Shown here in pieces: positions 25,857 through 34,587 of a DNA stretch of 64,000 nt. The stretch covers positions 868,001 through 932,000 of the forward strand of contig CP060239.1 in the NCBI GenBank assembly GCA_023898785.1. The letters are read 5' to 3'. The notes beneath the pieces are model-generated. The model saw only the letters and a list, made by a program, of their open reading frames with translations. It was not told the origin of the DNA and ran no database searches. The stretch comes from Rhodospirillales bacterium (lineage in GTDB: Bacteria; Pseudomonadota; Alphaproteobacteria; Micavibrionales; Micavibrionaceae). A program made the translations under genes and the position numbers. How positions within the stretch are numbered: position 1 is the stretch's first letter; each line of letters opens with the position of its first letter.

Positions 25857-25895
25857 TCCGTAGTCAGGCGCTCTATCCAGCTGAGCTACGGGCGC
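25819..25895 (-). tRNA. tRNA-Arg (anticodon ACG)
   Basis: 77 nt including an encoded CCA. The acceptor pairs GCGCCCG with CGGGCGC, the D stem is GCTC/GAGC, the anticodon stem CCTGA/TCAGG encloses loop CTACGGA (anticodon ACG), and the T arm has TTCGAAT. It reads CGN arginine codons after A34 editing. It borders the mobile debris on its left, so it may be the attachment site of a lost island. The 220 bp on its right up to 26118 hold no gene that I can support. Confidence 0.96.
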
Positions 25896-26117
25896 ATCCC
25901 TTGAAAAGTCGGCAGACCATAGACGAATTTATTTTTTTTTGCAAGTCTGTCTTTAGTAATTTTGCATTTCAATATTTTTACACTGTAAAACTCATCTTAT
26001 AACAAGGGTTTCACTTGACTCTCTGTATAATAATGGTGATGTTTGGGCATAGTTTAAGGATGATGCGCCTGAAGTGCTTGCTGGGCGTGTTCAATGTAAG
26101 AAGAATTTGTTTAGATC

Positions 26118-27287
26118 ATGATTACACCCTCTCCGATTTTTTTAAAACCGATTGTCGTTGTGGCTGCGTTGCTGGTTCTCATCCCGGCGCAGGCTGTAGC
26201 GAAGCAAAAAGAGTCCCTGCCCTCGTTGGTTATTACCAACGAGCCTTTGCCGAAAAATTTGCAACGTCAAATTTACAGCAGACCTGCGCAGGTGCGCACA
26301 ATCAAGCCGCAGGAAGTTTTAAGTGATTCATACTTCAAGCCCTCACAGACTCTGGTTGGGCGTAAAATTGGAAATATTACCAGTGAACTGGCGCGTATCC
26401 AAAACTCTGTTGCAGGCTTGTCCGGGAATTTGAATGGGCTGGAGCGCGTGAATGAAGAGCGCGCGGCGGAATATTACGCGAATATCGCGACAATTAATAC
26501 ACAATTGCAATCCGGTACAACGCCTGGTAATCCCCGCCTCGTAAAGCGTCTGGATGATGCTGAAGGTCAGCTTGAAACTCTTTCCAGCAGTATGGCCAAG
26601 TTGAATGGAATGGCTGTCGAAACATCAAATATAGCTTCGGAAGCTTCTTTTCTTCTGGAGGAAGCACGCGCAGCCTACAGCCTGTCGGGGGCTATCGAAG
26701 AAGACCATGTGCACCTTGCCCAGGTTGAGGATGCTATTAATAACACGCTGATCCTGATTGAGAGGGTTTTGAATACCATCAGTGATGACATGACCCGCAC
26801 GAGCACCTATTTAAGCTCTGAGCGTGAAAATTTGCGTCTTTTGGGGTTGGCCGTTGCTAATGGTGAGTTTTATGGCCGCAGTTTGGCTAAACGGCCTTTT
26901 TCCGGTGTATCGGCTTATGATGCTACACTGGTGCCCAGTACAACGTCTGCGGACCCTGTGGCTCCTGCGGCCAGCCTTTCTTCAGGCCCGCGGCCTCTGG
27001 CCAAGATCAAGTTTGATCGTCCTGACGTTGCTTATGAAGAGCCTATTTATCTGGCTATTAACGAAGCTCTCAAGCGTTATCCTAACGCGCGCTTTGATCT
27101 GGTCGCTGTGACGCCTATGCAAGGTAATGCCGCACAGATTGCCATAGAGAGCACGAAAGCGCGGCGCAATGCTGAAAAAGTCCTGCGGACATTGACACAA
27201 ATGGGCCTGCCGCATGAGCGTATTGACTTGTCCTATAATAAGAGTGCGCAGGCCGTGACCAATGAGGTTCACCTGTTTGTAAAATAG
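26118..27287 (+). CDS. Exported protein with C-terminal OmpA-like domain
   Basis: 389 residues. The N-terminal hydrophobic stretch IVVVAALLVLIPAQAVA looks like a cleavable signal. Residues about 80-240 are strongly helical (repeats of N, E and L in SELARIQNSVAGLSGNLNGL), probably a coiled coil. The final 110 residues look OmpA-like: YLAINEALKRYPNARFDLVAV, then KARRNAEKVLRTLTQMGLPHERI. Such domains bind peptidoglycan, so a periplasmic tether is likely. The specific function is unknown. It is followed by olsB after 77 bp with no obvious terminator. Confidence 0.75.
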   Translation: MITPSPIFLKPIVVVAALLVLIPAQAVAKQKESLPSLVITNEPLPKNLQRQIYSRPAQVRTIKPQEVLSDSYFKPSQTLVGRKIGNITSELARIQNSVAGLSGNLNGLERVNEERAAEYYANIATINTQLQSGTTPGNPRLVKRLDDAEGQLETLSSSMAKLNGMAVETSNIASEASFLLEEARAAYSLSGAIEEDHVHLAQVEDAINNTLILIERVLNTISDDMTRTSTYLSSERENLRLLGLAVANGEFYGRSLAKRPFSGVSAYDATLVPSTTSADPVAPAASLSSGPRPLAKIKFDRPDVAYEEPIYLAINEALKRYPNARFDLVAVTPMQGNAAQIAIESTKARRNAEKVLRTLTQMGLPHERIDLSYNKSAQAVTNEVHLFVK

Positions 27288-27364
27288 TTGTCTCTGCATT
27301 TATGCCTACGGCAGGCAAGGAATGCTTGATGTTGCGGCGTTAATTTTTAGGATGCAGAGTTATC

Positions 27365-28216
27365 ATGTCCCATATTGAACTTGAACTTGAGTCCATTTCT
27401 GTACGCCTTGCCGAAACGCAAGCCGAGATGGAGGCCGCACAGGCCTTGCGCTATACAGTCTTTTATGAAGAATATGATGCAATTCCTACTGCAGAAATGG
27501 TCGCCGATCGCCGAGATTTCGATGAATATGATGCTTATGCAGACCATTTGATTGTTATTGATTCTTCCGGGGCCAGTGACAAGATCGTCGGAACATACCG
27601 CATGTTGCAACGCTCGGGTGCAGATCAGGTCGGGCAATTTTACTCTTCCAGTGAATATGATCTTTCCCCTTTGCTTAAGTGTGGTTCGACTTTGCTGGAA
27701 CTTGGACGTTCATGTGTTTTACCGGATTATCGTACACGCCCTATTTTGCAGCTGCTCTGGCAGGGAATTGCCGATTATATCAGCGAGTATGATATTGAGC
27801 TGATGTTCGGCTGCGCGAGCCTGCACAGCACAGATATTAAGAGCATATCCAAGCCGCTTTCATATTTACATCACTATCACCTTGCGCCGGAAACTATTCG
27901 CCCGCGAGCGCTGAAGGGGCAGTATATTAATATGGATATTATTCCACAGGAAGACATTAATGCGCGCAGAGTCTTTGCCGAATTACCCCCGCTTATCAAG
28001 GGGTATTTGCGTGCAGGGTCATGCATCGGAGACGGTGCGGTGATCGACGAGCAATTCAACACCACCGATGTTTTCGTCGTCGTACAGACGCATTTGCTGG
28101 CAGATCGCTATCGCAAGCATTACGAACGTAAAATTCAAAAAACTATTCCCGGCAGTGATGACGCTGAAAATAATGTGCATGAACTTTCCGCTTTTAAAAA
28201 GACGAAAGAATCATGA
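27365..28216 (+). CDS. olsB: L-ornithine N(alpha)-acyltransferase OlsB
   Basis: 283 residues. GNAT/hemolysin-like N-acyltransferase pattern: VRLAETQAEMEAAQALRYTVFYEEY, then DHLIVIDSS...IVGTYRML, LLELGRSCVLPDYR, and LMFGCASLHSTD. OlsB moves a 3-hydroxyacyl group from ACP to ornithine to make lyso-ornithine lipid. The downstream gene, overlapping by 4 bp, is the matching O-acyltransferase, which supports the assignment. Ornithine lipids replace phospholipids or modulate the outer membrane in many alphaproteobacteria. Confidence 0.88.
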   Translation: MSHIELELESISVRLAETQAEMEAAQALRYTVFYEEYDAIPTAEMVADRRDFDEYDAYADHLIVIDSSGASDKIVGTYRMLQRSGADQVGQFYSSSEYDLSPLLKCGSTLLELGRSCVLPDYRTRPILQLLWQGIADYISEYDIELMFGCASLHSTDIKSISKPLSYLHHYHLAPETIRPRALKGQYINMDIIPQEDINARRVFAELPPLIKGYLRAGSCIGDGAVIDEQFNTTDVFVVVQTHLLADRYRKHYERKIQKTIPGSDDAENNVHELSAFKKTKES

Positions 28217-28995
28217 ACCTCACATTCGCGTCCCTAAAGCTTTTTGGTTTTGCTCTGCTCTGCGCTCTAGTTGTGCCGCTTCAAGCACTTTTACTGCTAG
28301 TTTACAAAGGACGAGGGGCCTATATACTTCCGCATCTTTGGCACAAAGCTGTATGCGCTGTCTTTGGCATTCGCGTTCAAATGCAAGGTAAACCTTATAC
28401 AGATTCTCAGGTCATTTATGTCAGCAATCATATCTCTTATCTCGACATTCCAGCGCTGGCTTCGGTGATTTGCTATGGCTCATTCGTGGCTAAAAAGGAT
28501 GTCGCGAGTTGGCCGGTGTTTGGTTATTTATCAAAGCTTCAACAAACTGCTTTTGTGAGCCGCTCGCGTGAGGATGCCCGCAAGGGTGCCAATGCGCTTG
28601 CCGAGATGCTTAAAGACGGTAAAAATCTGATAATTTTCCCTGAAGGTACGTCTACCGACGGGCGGGAAGTTGTACCATTTAAATCCAGCCTGTTTTCGAT
28701 CATGTTACAGAAAGATGCCCAAAACCTTGTTATTCAGCCCGTGAGCATTGAAGTTGTAAGTTCAAATGGCCGCGCCCCGAAAACACAGGAAGAGCGTGAT
28801 CTGTACGCCTGGCACCGCGATATGGATACGGAGCTTCCCGAACATCTTTGGCGCTTTGCCAAGACGTCCGGCGCGGTTTTAAACATCAAATTTTACGATA
28901 TTGTTCGGGCAAATGACTTTTCTGATCGAAAAACACTTGCCAAAGTATGTCATGAAACCGTATCCAAGGGTCTGAAACTTTCAAAAGCCGCATAA
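28213..28995 (+). CDS. olsA: Lyso-ornithine lipid O-acyltransferase OlsA (PlsC family)
   Basis: 260 residues, PlsC-like acyltransferase. A hydrophobic N-terminus (about 5-30) anchors it. The catalytic motif appears as NHISYLDIPAL (a variant of NHxSxxD), and the acceptor-site motif as FPEGTSTDG. GSFVAKKDVASWPVFGYL is the region between. It transfers a second acyl chain to lyso-ornithine lipid. It overlaps olsB and is followed 15 bp later by the DUF3126 gene, whose GAGGAG ribosome site is in the gap. Confidence 0.87.
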   Translation: MNLTFASLKLFGFALLCALVVPLQALLLLVYKGRGAYILPHLWHKAVCAVFGIRVQMQGKPYTDSQVIYVSNHISYLDIPALASVICYGSFVAKKDVASWPVFGYLSKLQQTAFVSRSREDARKGANALAEMLKDGKNLIIFPEGTSTDGREVVPFKSSLFSIMLQKDAQNLVIQPVSIEVVSSNGRAPKTQEERDLYAWHRDMDTELPEHLWRFAKTSGAVLNIKFYDIVRANDFSDRKTLAKVCHETVSKGLKLSKAA

Positions 28996-29010
28996 TGAGG
29001 AGCGTATAAA

Positions 29011-29232
29011 ATGGTCGAAATTCACCCCGAAGAAGTATCTCGTCTACAATCCTATCTCCAGGGAAAACTCAAAAATACCGGTTTTGCTCTTAAAATACGT
29101 GAGAAAGCTAGGGATTCCGTTGAAGTTTTGCTTAACGGTGAATTCATCGGGGTGATTTACAAAGACGAAGACGGCGACTTTAACTTTGACATGCCCATTC
29201 TTGAAATTGACCTACCGGGGGCAACCAGTTAA
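29011..29232 (+). CDS. DUF3126 family protein
   Basis: 73 residues. The pattern EVSRLQSYLQGKLKNTGFAL, then VEVLLNGEFIGVIYKDEDGD and FNFDMPILEIDL is the DUF3126 family, which I know only from alphaproteobacteria. Function is unknown. Good ribosome site GAGGAG upstream. It is useful mainly as a taxonomic marker and as a likely last gene of the ols operon. Confidence 0.88.
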   Translation: MVEIHPEEVSRLQSYLQGKLKNTGFALKIREKARDSVEVLLNGEFIGVIYKDEDGDFNFDMPILEIDLPGATS

Positions 29233-29330
29233 AAAAACTTGCGCAAAATAGCTGTTTTTAAAAGCGTTTGTTGCCAGCCTTAGCGCCAATTTGCTAAAAT
29301 TAAAGGAGTGAGCAATTTGGGGCAGTAGCT

Positions 29331-29780
29331 TTGAGACTTCAGATAACCTTTTTAATTACCGGGTTTCTTTTGTGTATGCTGGGCATATCTTATGCGCAAG
29401 CTGCTGAGAGTCTGCGTTTTGACACCCCCCTCGCCTATAGCAGCAAAGAGAAGATAAAATCTTTTACTGTCAATGAGTTAAGCTCGCCATTGGAGAAATT
29501 CGATCTTGCGGGAACGGATCTTAATGGCGATGGCCTGCACGAATTTATTGTCCGTACGAAAATGTGTGAACGCGCTCCATTGTGTGATTATTTCATCCTT
29601 GGGGAAGCCAAAAACGGCATGATTAATTTAGGAAAAATTGAAGCAGCGTATATTTTATTGGGCAACGATTACGCTCACGGCGTACGTAATTTACTGGTTT
29701 TCGATAACCAAGAGAATGATTTTGACTTCCAACTTTATACCTGGGACCCTGAACAGTCTCTTTACAGGGAGGCCCGGTAA
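29331..29780 (+). CDS. Exported hypothetical protein with EF-hand-like loop
   Basis: 149 residues if the TTG at 29331 is used; no better start keeps the signal peptide (ITFLITGFLLCMLGISYAQA, cleaved before AES). The mature part has a DLNGDGLHEFIV loop, as in calcium-binding or VCBS-like repeats, and two cysteines in CERAPLCDYF. It stops one base before the next exported gene, so the two form an operon. I do not recognise the family. Confidence 0.68.
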   Translation: MRLQITFLITGFLLCMLGISYAQAAESLRFDTPLAYSSKEKIKSFTVNELSSPLEKFDLAGTDLNGDGLHEFIVRTKMCERAPLCDYFILGEAKNGMINLGKIEAAYILLGNDYAHGVRNLLVFDNQENDFDFQLYTWDPEQSLYREAR

Positions 29781-29781
29781 T

Positions 29782-30867
29782 ATGATTTCTTTTAGAAAAT
29801 ATTATTTTAGGACCTTTCAACCTGGCGCCTTTGCATATGCGGCTTTGTTCTTTTCAACGCTGTGGGCATACTCCGCGTCAGCCGCTTGCCTCCCCGGCTT
29901 GCCGTGCGAAACTAAGCCTAGCGCGGCGCAACTCCTTAATCCGGAGACCGGGCCGAACAGCAGTAAAGACTGGCCTGCCGTACGTTCATGGCCAGCCGGC
30001 CCTACTCGCCCTAATGCCTGTGATGCGAACTTTATGAACCAAATTTACGCAAAAGCCTTTATCGAGGCTGAGCGTGAAATGGTTATTACCAATGCAACCA
30101 TCACCAAACCCGACAGCGTCCTGGAATATACCTGTTTTGATTATTTGGCCGCGCGAGTTGCCACGATTGCCGGGCCGATTTTCTCGGAAAGCACACGCTG
30201 GCACCCTGTTACGGTCAATATTATGGGCGAGAGTGTTACCATTGATGTGTTTTTAGGTAACACCCATCTCGATAGATCCATTGAAAACCTTGTCTTACAA
30301 GGTTTGGATAGATATGGCGAGAAGAGCTTCCCTTATGATTTTTTGGCCGGAGCGGCGGTTGGCGACAATCATGATTTCTCGCCTACAGTTGCGGGCGCGT
30401 CCGGGGTTTGTGACCATATGTACAATATGCATTATATCTCAAAATGTGAGGATTTTGGCCTGAATGTTCCGTTTATGACTTTTGAGAGCTATTTTTCGAC
30501 GCCTGCGCTTCTAAACACTGACCCCAGAACCAAACCGAAAGCATGCCCCGGCACTCACCAAATTACGCCTATGCGCGTGGAAATAGCAAAAAACAAGGAC
30601 TGGAGCTGGGCCGCCTTTGATAAGGTTGATACATTGTTACCTATACTTAAAGCACCGGCTTCCGGCAGCGGGTGCGCGAATGCAACCCCTATTCCTACTG
30701 GCGTAATGGTTAAGAAATCTACGTATGCACAGGATTTGGCAGGAAACCCTATTATGGGCGCCGCTCAATTTGAATATGAAGAAAAAGTCTGCACAAATCC
30801 TGCGTGTTACTTTGATAATAAAGACAATGCGAACCCGGCAGACGATGTTTGTAAGGCTGCTCCTTAG
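29782..30867 (+). CDS. Secreted Cys-rich protein, paralogue A
   Basis: 361 residues. The ATG at 29782 follows AGGGAGGC. A signal peptide (about 1-34, ending YSASA) precedes a mature part with many cysteines. It shares with the next gene, in the same order: a C-D near the N-terminus, an EAEREM/EAQREI helix, a DSVLEYTCFD block, a C...KCEDF/KCMDF block, F.TF..Y, a CP, a GC.(S)AN block and an EY..VC...(G/A)CY(F/Y) ending. No catalytic motif is recognised. The family is probably outer-membrane or periplasmic and disulfide-stabilised. Confidence 0.78.
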   Translation: MISFRKYYFRTFQPGAFAYAALFFSTLWAYSASAACLPGLPCETKPSAAQLLNPETGPNSSKDWPAVRSWPAGPTRPNACDANFMNQIYAKAFIEAEREMVITNATITKPDSVLEYTCFDYLAARVATIAGPIFSESTRWHPVTVNIMGESVTIDVFLGNTHLDRSIENLVLQGLDRYGEKSFPYDFLAGAAVGDNHDFSPTVAGASGVCDHMYNMHYISKCEDFGLNVPFMTFESYFSTPALLNTDPRTKPKACPGTHQITPMRVEIAKNKDWSWAAFDKVDTLLPILKAPASGSGCANATPIPTGVMVKKSTYAQDLAGNPIMGAAQFEYEEKVCTNPACYFDNKDNANPADDVCKAAP

Positions 30868-30945
30868 GGAGATTGGGTAACATTTTAAAAAGCTATTTGC
30901 CAGGAAACACTTCAATAGCGTACAATTATATAGGGTAGAGAGTGA

Positions 30946-31836
30946 ATGATACGGTATATTCGACGCGATATGAAATTAGACATTAAACTGCTTAAGGTAT
31001 TGTTTGCAGCGGCTTTAGCTGGTTTTATCAGCGTTTCTGCCGCGCAGGCGGCGGGGCTTTTTGCACCTGACCCATGTGATCCGGAATATTATGAATCGCT
31101 TAAATCGCGTGCGTGGCTGGAGGCGCAGCGTGAAATTACTCAAAATCAAAATCTGATTTTTAAGGCTGACAGTGTTTTGGAATATACTTGCTTTGACGGT
31201 TATTTGAAAGAATTGGCTGATCATGCTGGCCCTCCTGTCGCTGCAGGCAAGATGTTCACCGGAACAAACCGTTGGGGCGGTGTTCCAGGCAATATGAGCA
31301 CTACACTTAGCCGACTTGTTGCAGCCCCTATGGATGCGTATGATACCGCTAATTTCAATCATACTCTTTTAGGCGGGCGAACCGGATCGGGCGTTAATTT
31401 ACCTGCCAGCATAAGTCCAGGAAATTACACTTGTAACGTCATGGATCAGGTTTGGAAACAAGCTAAATGTATGGATTTCATTCATACAGCGGCTGAGGAC
31501 GGTTTTTTTACCTTTGACCAATATCATGCCCAAGCAGACAAACGCTTTCTTCCAACGCGCTGCCCGAAGACCGCCAACTTTAAAGCAGAGCAGGATAAGG
31601 CCATTGAAACCGCTACAACACCCTGGACGGAAGATGATGTTATCACCTATTTCGGTCTTATTTTTCCTTCCGGAGGCTGTGGCTCTGCCAATGGGCAGTT
31701 TGCATCAAAGATCAAGACAGGTCTCGTGATCGAACGGACTTCCGGTGGCGTATCAAAATATAACGAATATGTCTGCGTTGTGCCTGGGTGTTACTATGAG
31801 CCTACAGGACAGAATTCGGGGAGTTGTAAAAATTAG
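30946..31836 (+). CDS. Secreted Cys-rich protein, paralogue B
   Basis: 296 residues from ATG 30946 (GTAGAGAG upstream; an internal ATG at 30970 is also possible). The signal peptide ends near SVSAAQA. It is a shorter paralogue of the upstream protein: PCDPEYYESL...WLEAQREITQ, ADSVLEYTCFD, CNVMDQVWKQAKCMDF, FFTFDQYH, GGCGSANGQ and EYVCVVPGCYYE. The conserved cysteines line up, which indicates tandem duplication and divergence. Function unknown. Its stop lies inside a hairpin shared with the convergent gene. Confidence 0.78.
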   Translation: MIRYIRRDMKLDIKLLKVLFAAALAGFISVSAAQAAGLFAPDPCDPEYYESLKSRAWLEAQREITQNQNLIFKADSVLEYTCFDGYLKELADHAGPPVAAGKMFTGTNRWGGVPGNMSTTLSRLVAAPMDAYDTANFNHTLLGGRTGSGVNLPASISPGNYTCNVMDQVWKQAKCMDFIHTAAEDGFFTFDQYHAQADKRFLPTRCPKTANFKAEQDKAIETATTPWTEDDVITYFGLIFPSGGCGSANGQFASKIKTGLVIERTSGGVSKYNEYVCVVPGCYYEPTGQNSGSCKN

Positions 31837-31867
31837 AAATTAACTTCTTCGATGGGTTAATTTCTAA
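31833..31867. terminator. Symmetric AT-rich hairpin between convergent genes
   Basis: A perfect 12-bp stem, TTAGAAATTAAC/GTTAATTTCTAA, with an 11-base loop, spans the stop codons of both converging genes. It has no U-tract on either strand, so its strength as a terminator is uncertain. Confidence 0.6.
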
Positions 31868-32151
31868 TTCAGGAATTTAGAGAGTTCTTGTTTCAGGTTG
31901 TTTTTTTGCTTACCCGTCCGGGTTGCCGCATATTTCAAAACAACCTCCAGCGTCTTTTTACGATCGACCGTTTCATCGGCAATGTTTACACCTTCAGATT
32001 TTGGTGTTTGACCGGTTTGCTTTAGTGCCTTGCGCGCTTTTTCCAACAATTCAGGATATTCCTCTTCGAAATGCATACGCGTTTTTTGCAGCTGCTGCAG
32101 CGTATCTTCGCGCAGTTTCTTTGATTTTCTTTTACGATATATGCGTTTCAT
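31864..32151 (-). CDS. Small basic protein of unknown function
   Basis: 95 residues, very Lys/Arg-rich at the start (MKRIYRKRKSKKLREDTL) then a helical stretch and a second basic half. No family recognised. Charge suggests nucleic-acid or membrane-surface binding. It is convergent with the secreted paralogue and divergent from waaA; the 136 bp between its start and waaA show no clear site. Confidence 0.6.
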   Translation of the reverse strand: MKRIYRKRKSKKLREDTLQQLQKTRMHFEEEYPELLEKARKALKQTGQTPKSEGVNIADETVDRKKTLEVVLKYAATRTGKQKNNLKQELSKFLN

Positions 32152-32287
32152 ACAAAAACATCCCGGTTAGTTTTCAAGCCTTCCATGCAGTTAGGAATTG
32201 CCAAAAAGGGCTCCAGCCCTTATATCTTCACTCTAAACCAAAGATCCTAACCAAGTGTTACGATAACAGAAAATAAGTTAAGTTTTC

Positions 32288-33583
32288 ATGGTACTTTCTC
32301 TTTACAGCTTTAGCATGCGCGCGGCGAAGCCTTTGATCACGGCGTATCTTAAAAGGCGTCAAAGGGCGGGTAAGGAAAGCTCTTCGCGCTTTGATGAGCG
32401 TTTGGGAGTGGTGCAATGCCCGCGCCCTAAGGGGCGCTTGATTTGGGTCCATGCGGCCAGTGTTGGTGAGGTGCAATCTGCTCTTATCCTTATTCACAAG
32501 CTTCTTGCGCTCTATGAGGGGGTGCAGGTTCTTGTTACTACAGGAACGCGAAGTTCGGCGAAAATGATGGAAACAGCGCTACCTGAAGGCGCGTTTCATC
32601 AATATTATCCGGTTGATAATCCTGAATGGGTGGAAGCCTTTTTAAACCATTGGTCGCCAGATTTAATATTATGGATGGAATCTGAGCTATGGCCGAATAT
32701 GCTGCTGGCTATTCAAGCCCGTAAAATACCCGCTATTTTGATCAATGCACGGCTTTCTCCGCGTTCTTTTCGAATCTGGAAGCTTTTAAAGGGAGCAAGC
32801 CGTAAAATTTTACTCAGTTTTACGCTGATTTTATGCCAAACAGATAAAGATGAATCTTTTTATCGTCGTTTAGGCGCGCAAAACGTGCAGGTCAGTGATA
32901 ATTTGAAATACAGCGCTGCTCCCCTGCCCTGTGATGAGGCCGCCTTAAAGGCCATCAATAGCGCGTTTATTAACCGACCATGCTGGGTTTATGCCAGTTC
33001 TCATGCCAGTGAAGAGAAAATAGCAGCACAAATTCACGCCCGCCTGAAAAACAGTATCCCCAACCTTCTTAGCATTATTATCCCCCGTCATCCTGAAAGG
33101 CGCATGGCCATTGCGCAAGATCTGGATGGGCTGGGGTTGAATATTGTTTTTCGTGGCGGGGATAAAACCCTGCCTGGTGATGATACGGATATTTATATTG
33201 CCGATACTATGGGCGAGCTTGGCCTGTTTTACCGCGCTTGCCCGGTGGCTGTTATTGGGCGCTCGTTTAGTGATGATGGCGGCGGCGGACATAACCCAAT
33301 TGAAGCCGCCCAGCTTCATTGCGCTGTGCTTCACGGCCCTAACGTGCAAAATTTACAGGAAATCTTTGATGAAATGGATGCATATGGAGCGGCGATGCGC
33401 CTAAGCACGCCAGAAGAACTGGAAAGTCATTTATATGATTTGCTTACAAACGCGGAGAAAATTGAAGTCCTACAACAAAAAGCGTATGATTTTTCCCGGC
33501 GCAAGGAGCAAGTTCTCGAAACTGTTTTAGAGGCTTTGCGCCCTACCCTTGATACTCTTGAAATCGGCAGGAAGGCTGCATGA
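32288..33583 (+). CDS. waaA: Kdo transferase WaaA (KdtA)
   Basis: 431 residues, GT30 family. WVHAASVGEVQSA is the conserved N-domain motif carrying the catalytic glutamate region, and LILWMESELWPNML, INARLSPRS, IPRHPERR and DDGGGGHNPIEAAQ match the rest of the family. It adds Kdo to lipid A at the inner face of the inner membrane. It overlaps lpxK by 4 bp. Together with lpxK and the LpxL-like acyltransferase it forms a lipid A operon. Confidence 0.94.
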   Translation: MVLSLYSFSMRAAKPLITAYLKRRQRAGKESSSRFDERLGVVQCPRPKGRLIWVHAASVGEVQSALILIHKLLALYEGVQVLVTTGTRSSAKMMETALPEGAFHQYYPVDNPEWVEAFLNHWSPDLILWMESELWPNMLLAIQARKIPAILINARLSPRSFRIWKLLKGASRKILLSFTLILCQTDKDESFYRRLGAQNVQVSDNLKYSAAPLPCDEAALKAINSAFINRPCWVYASSHASEEKIAAQIHARLKNSIPNLLSIIIPRHPERRMAIAQDLDGLGLNIVFRGGDKTLPGDDTDIYIADTMGELGLFYRACPVAVIGRSFSDDGGGGHNPIEAAQLHCAVLHGPNVQNLQEIFDEMDAYGAAMRLSTPEELESHLYDLLTNAEKIEVLQQKAYDFSRRKEQVLETVLEALRPTLDTLEIGRKAA

Positions 33584-34587
33584 CGCTGAAAACCCCGAGC
33601 TTTTGGTATCGCCCTGCAGGGAGCAAGCCTCCTGCGGTCGAACGGCTTTTGATTCCCGCGGCGGCCGTTTACAGGTTTTTGTACGATATACACCATATTA
33701 TGAAACGGCCATATAAAGCCCGTGTGCCGGTCTTGTGCATCGGCAATCTCGTTGCGGGGGGAACAGGAAAAACACCCACAGCCATCGCCTTGCTCAAAAC
33801 TCTGAAAGCCCATGGAATTGCCAAAAATCCGGCCTTTCTCATTCGCGGGTATGGCGGTGCGGAAATCGGGCCGATGCGTGTGGACCCAAAAATTCATACG
33901 GCCTGGGATGTTGGCGATGAAGCGCTCATTCTTGCACAACATGCACCGACTTATGTCGGCGGCGACCGGGCAGCCAGCGCACAAATGGCGTTGGAAAACG
34001 ATGCAGATTTAATTATCATGGATGACGGATTGCAAAATCCGAGTATTCACAAAGACCTTCGGCTGGTGGTGGTCAATGGTGAAATGGGCTTTGGTAACAA
34101 ACGCCTGCTACCTGCCGGACCAATGCGCCAGCCTCTGGATGAAAATTACTCAATGGCGGATGGCGTTATATTGATCGGCGAGGATCGCCGCAATGCTTTG
34201 CAAGGCTTACCTGATAGCATCCCGTTAATCCAGGCGCAACTTAAACCAAGCGCTTCTGCCCAAATTGATACACAAACGAAGTATCTGGCCTTTGCCGGGC
34301 TGGGATATCCGCAAAAATTCTTTTGTTATCTTAAAGGCACGCTGGGCATGAATGTTGTTTCCGAGAGTGCGTTTAGCGACCATCACCCTTATGAAATTTC
34401 AGACCTTAGAGCCTTGCACAAACAGGCAGAATCCTTAGGTGCACGCCTGATCACGACCGAGAAGGATTATCTGCGTCTGCCGCATATTGAAGGCGTTGCT
34501 GTTGAAACATTGCCTGTTGAGATGTGCTGGGATAATGAAAAGGCCCTCCTCCAACTGATTCAAAAACATCTGAAACCACAACTATGA
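33580..34587 (+). CDS. lpxK: Tetraacyldisaccharide 4'-kinase LpxK
   Basis: 335 residues. The P-loop-like motif GNLVAGGTGKTPTAIAL, with IRGYGG and DDGLQNPSIHKDLRLVVV, is diagnostic. LpxK phosphorylates the 4' position of the lipid A disaccharide. An N-terminal hydrophobic helix (about 20-40) anchors it to the membrane. Overlaps by 4 bp on both sides show tight operon structure. Confidence 0.95.
   Translation: MTLKTPSFWYRPAGSKPPAVERLLIPAAAVYRFLYDIHHIMKRPYKARVPVLCIGNLVAGGTGKTPTAIALLKTLKAHGIAKNPAFLIRGYGGAEIGPMRVDPKIHTAWDVGDEALILAQHAPTYVGGDRAASAQMALENDADLIIMDDGLQNPSIHKDLRLVVVNGEMGFGNKRLLPAGPMRQPLDENYSMADGVILIGEDRRNALQGLPDSIPLIQAQLKPSASAQIDTQTKYLAFAGLGYPQKFFCYLKGTLGMNVVSESAFSDHHPYEISDLRALHKQAESLGARLITTEKDYLRLPHIEGVAVETLPVEMCWDNEKALLQLIQKHLKPQL

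Noticed and set aside
26013..26032. Promoter at TTGACT with a nearby TATAAT-like box upstream of the OmpA-like gene
   Set aside because: The two boxes are only a few bases apart, not the required 16-18.
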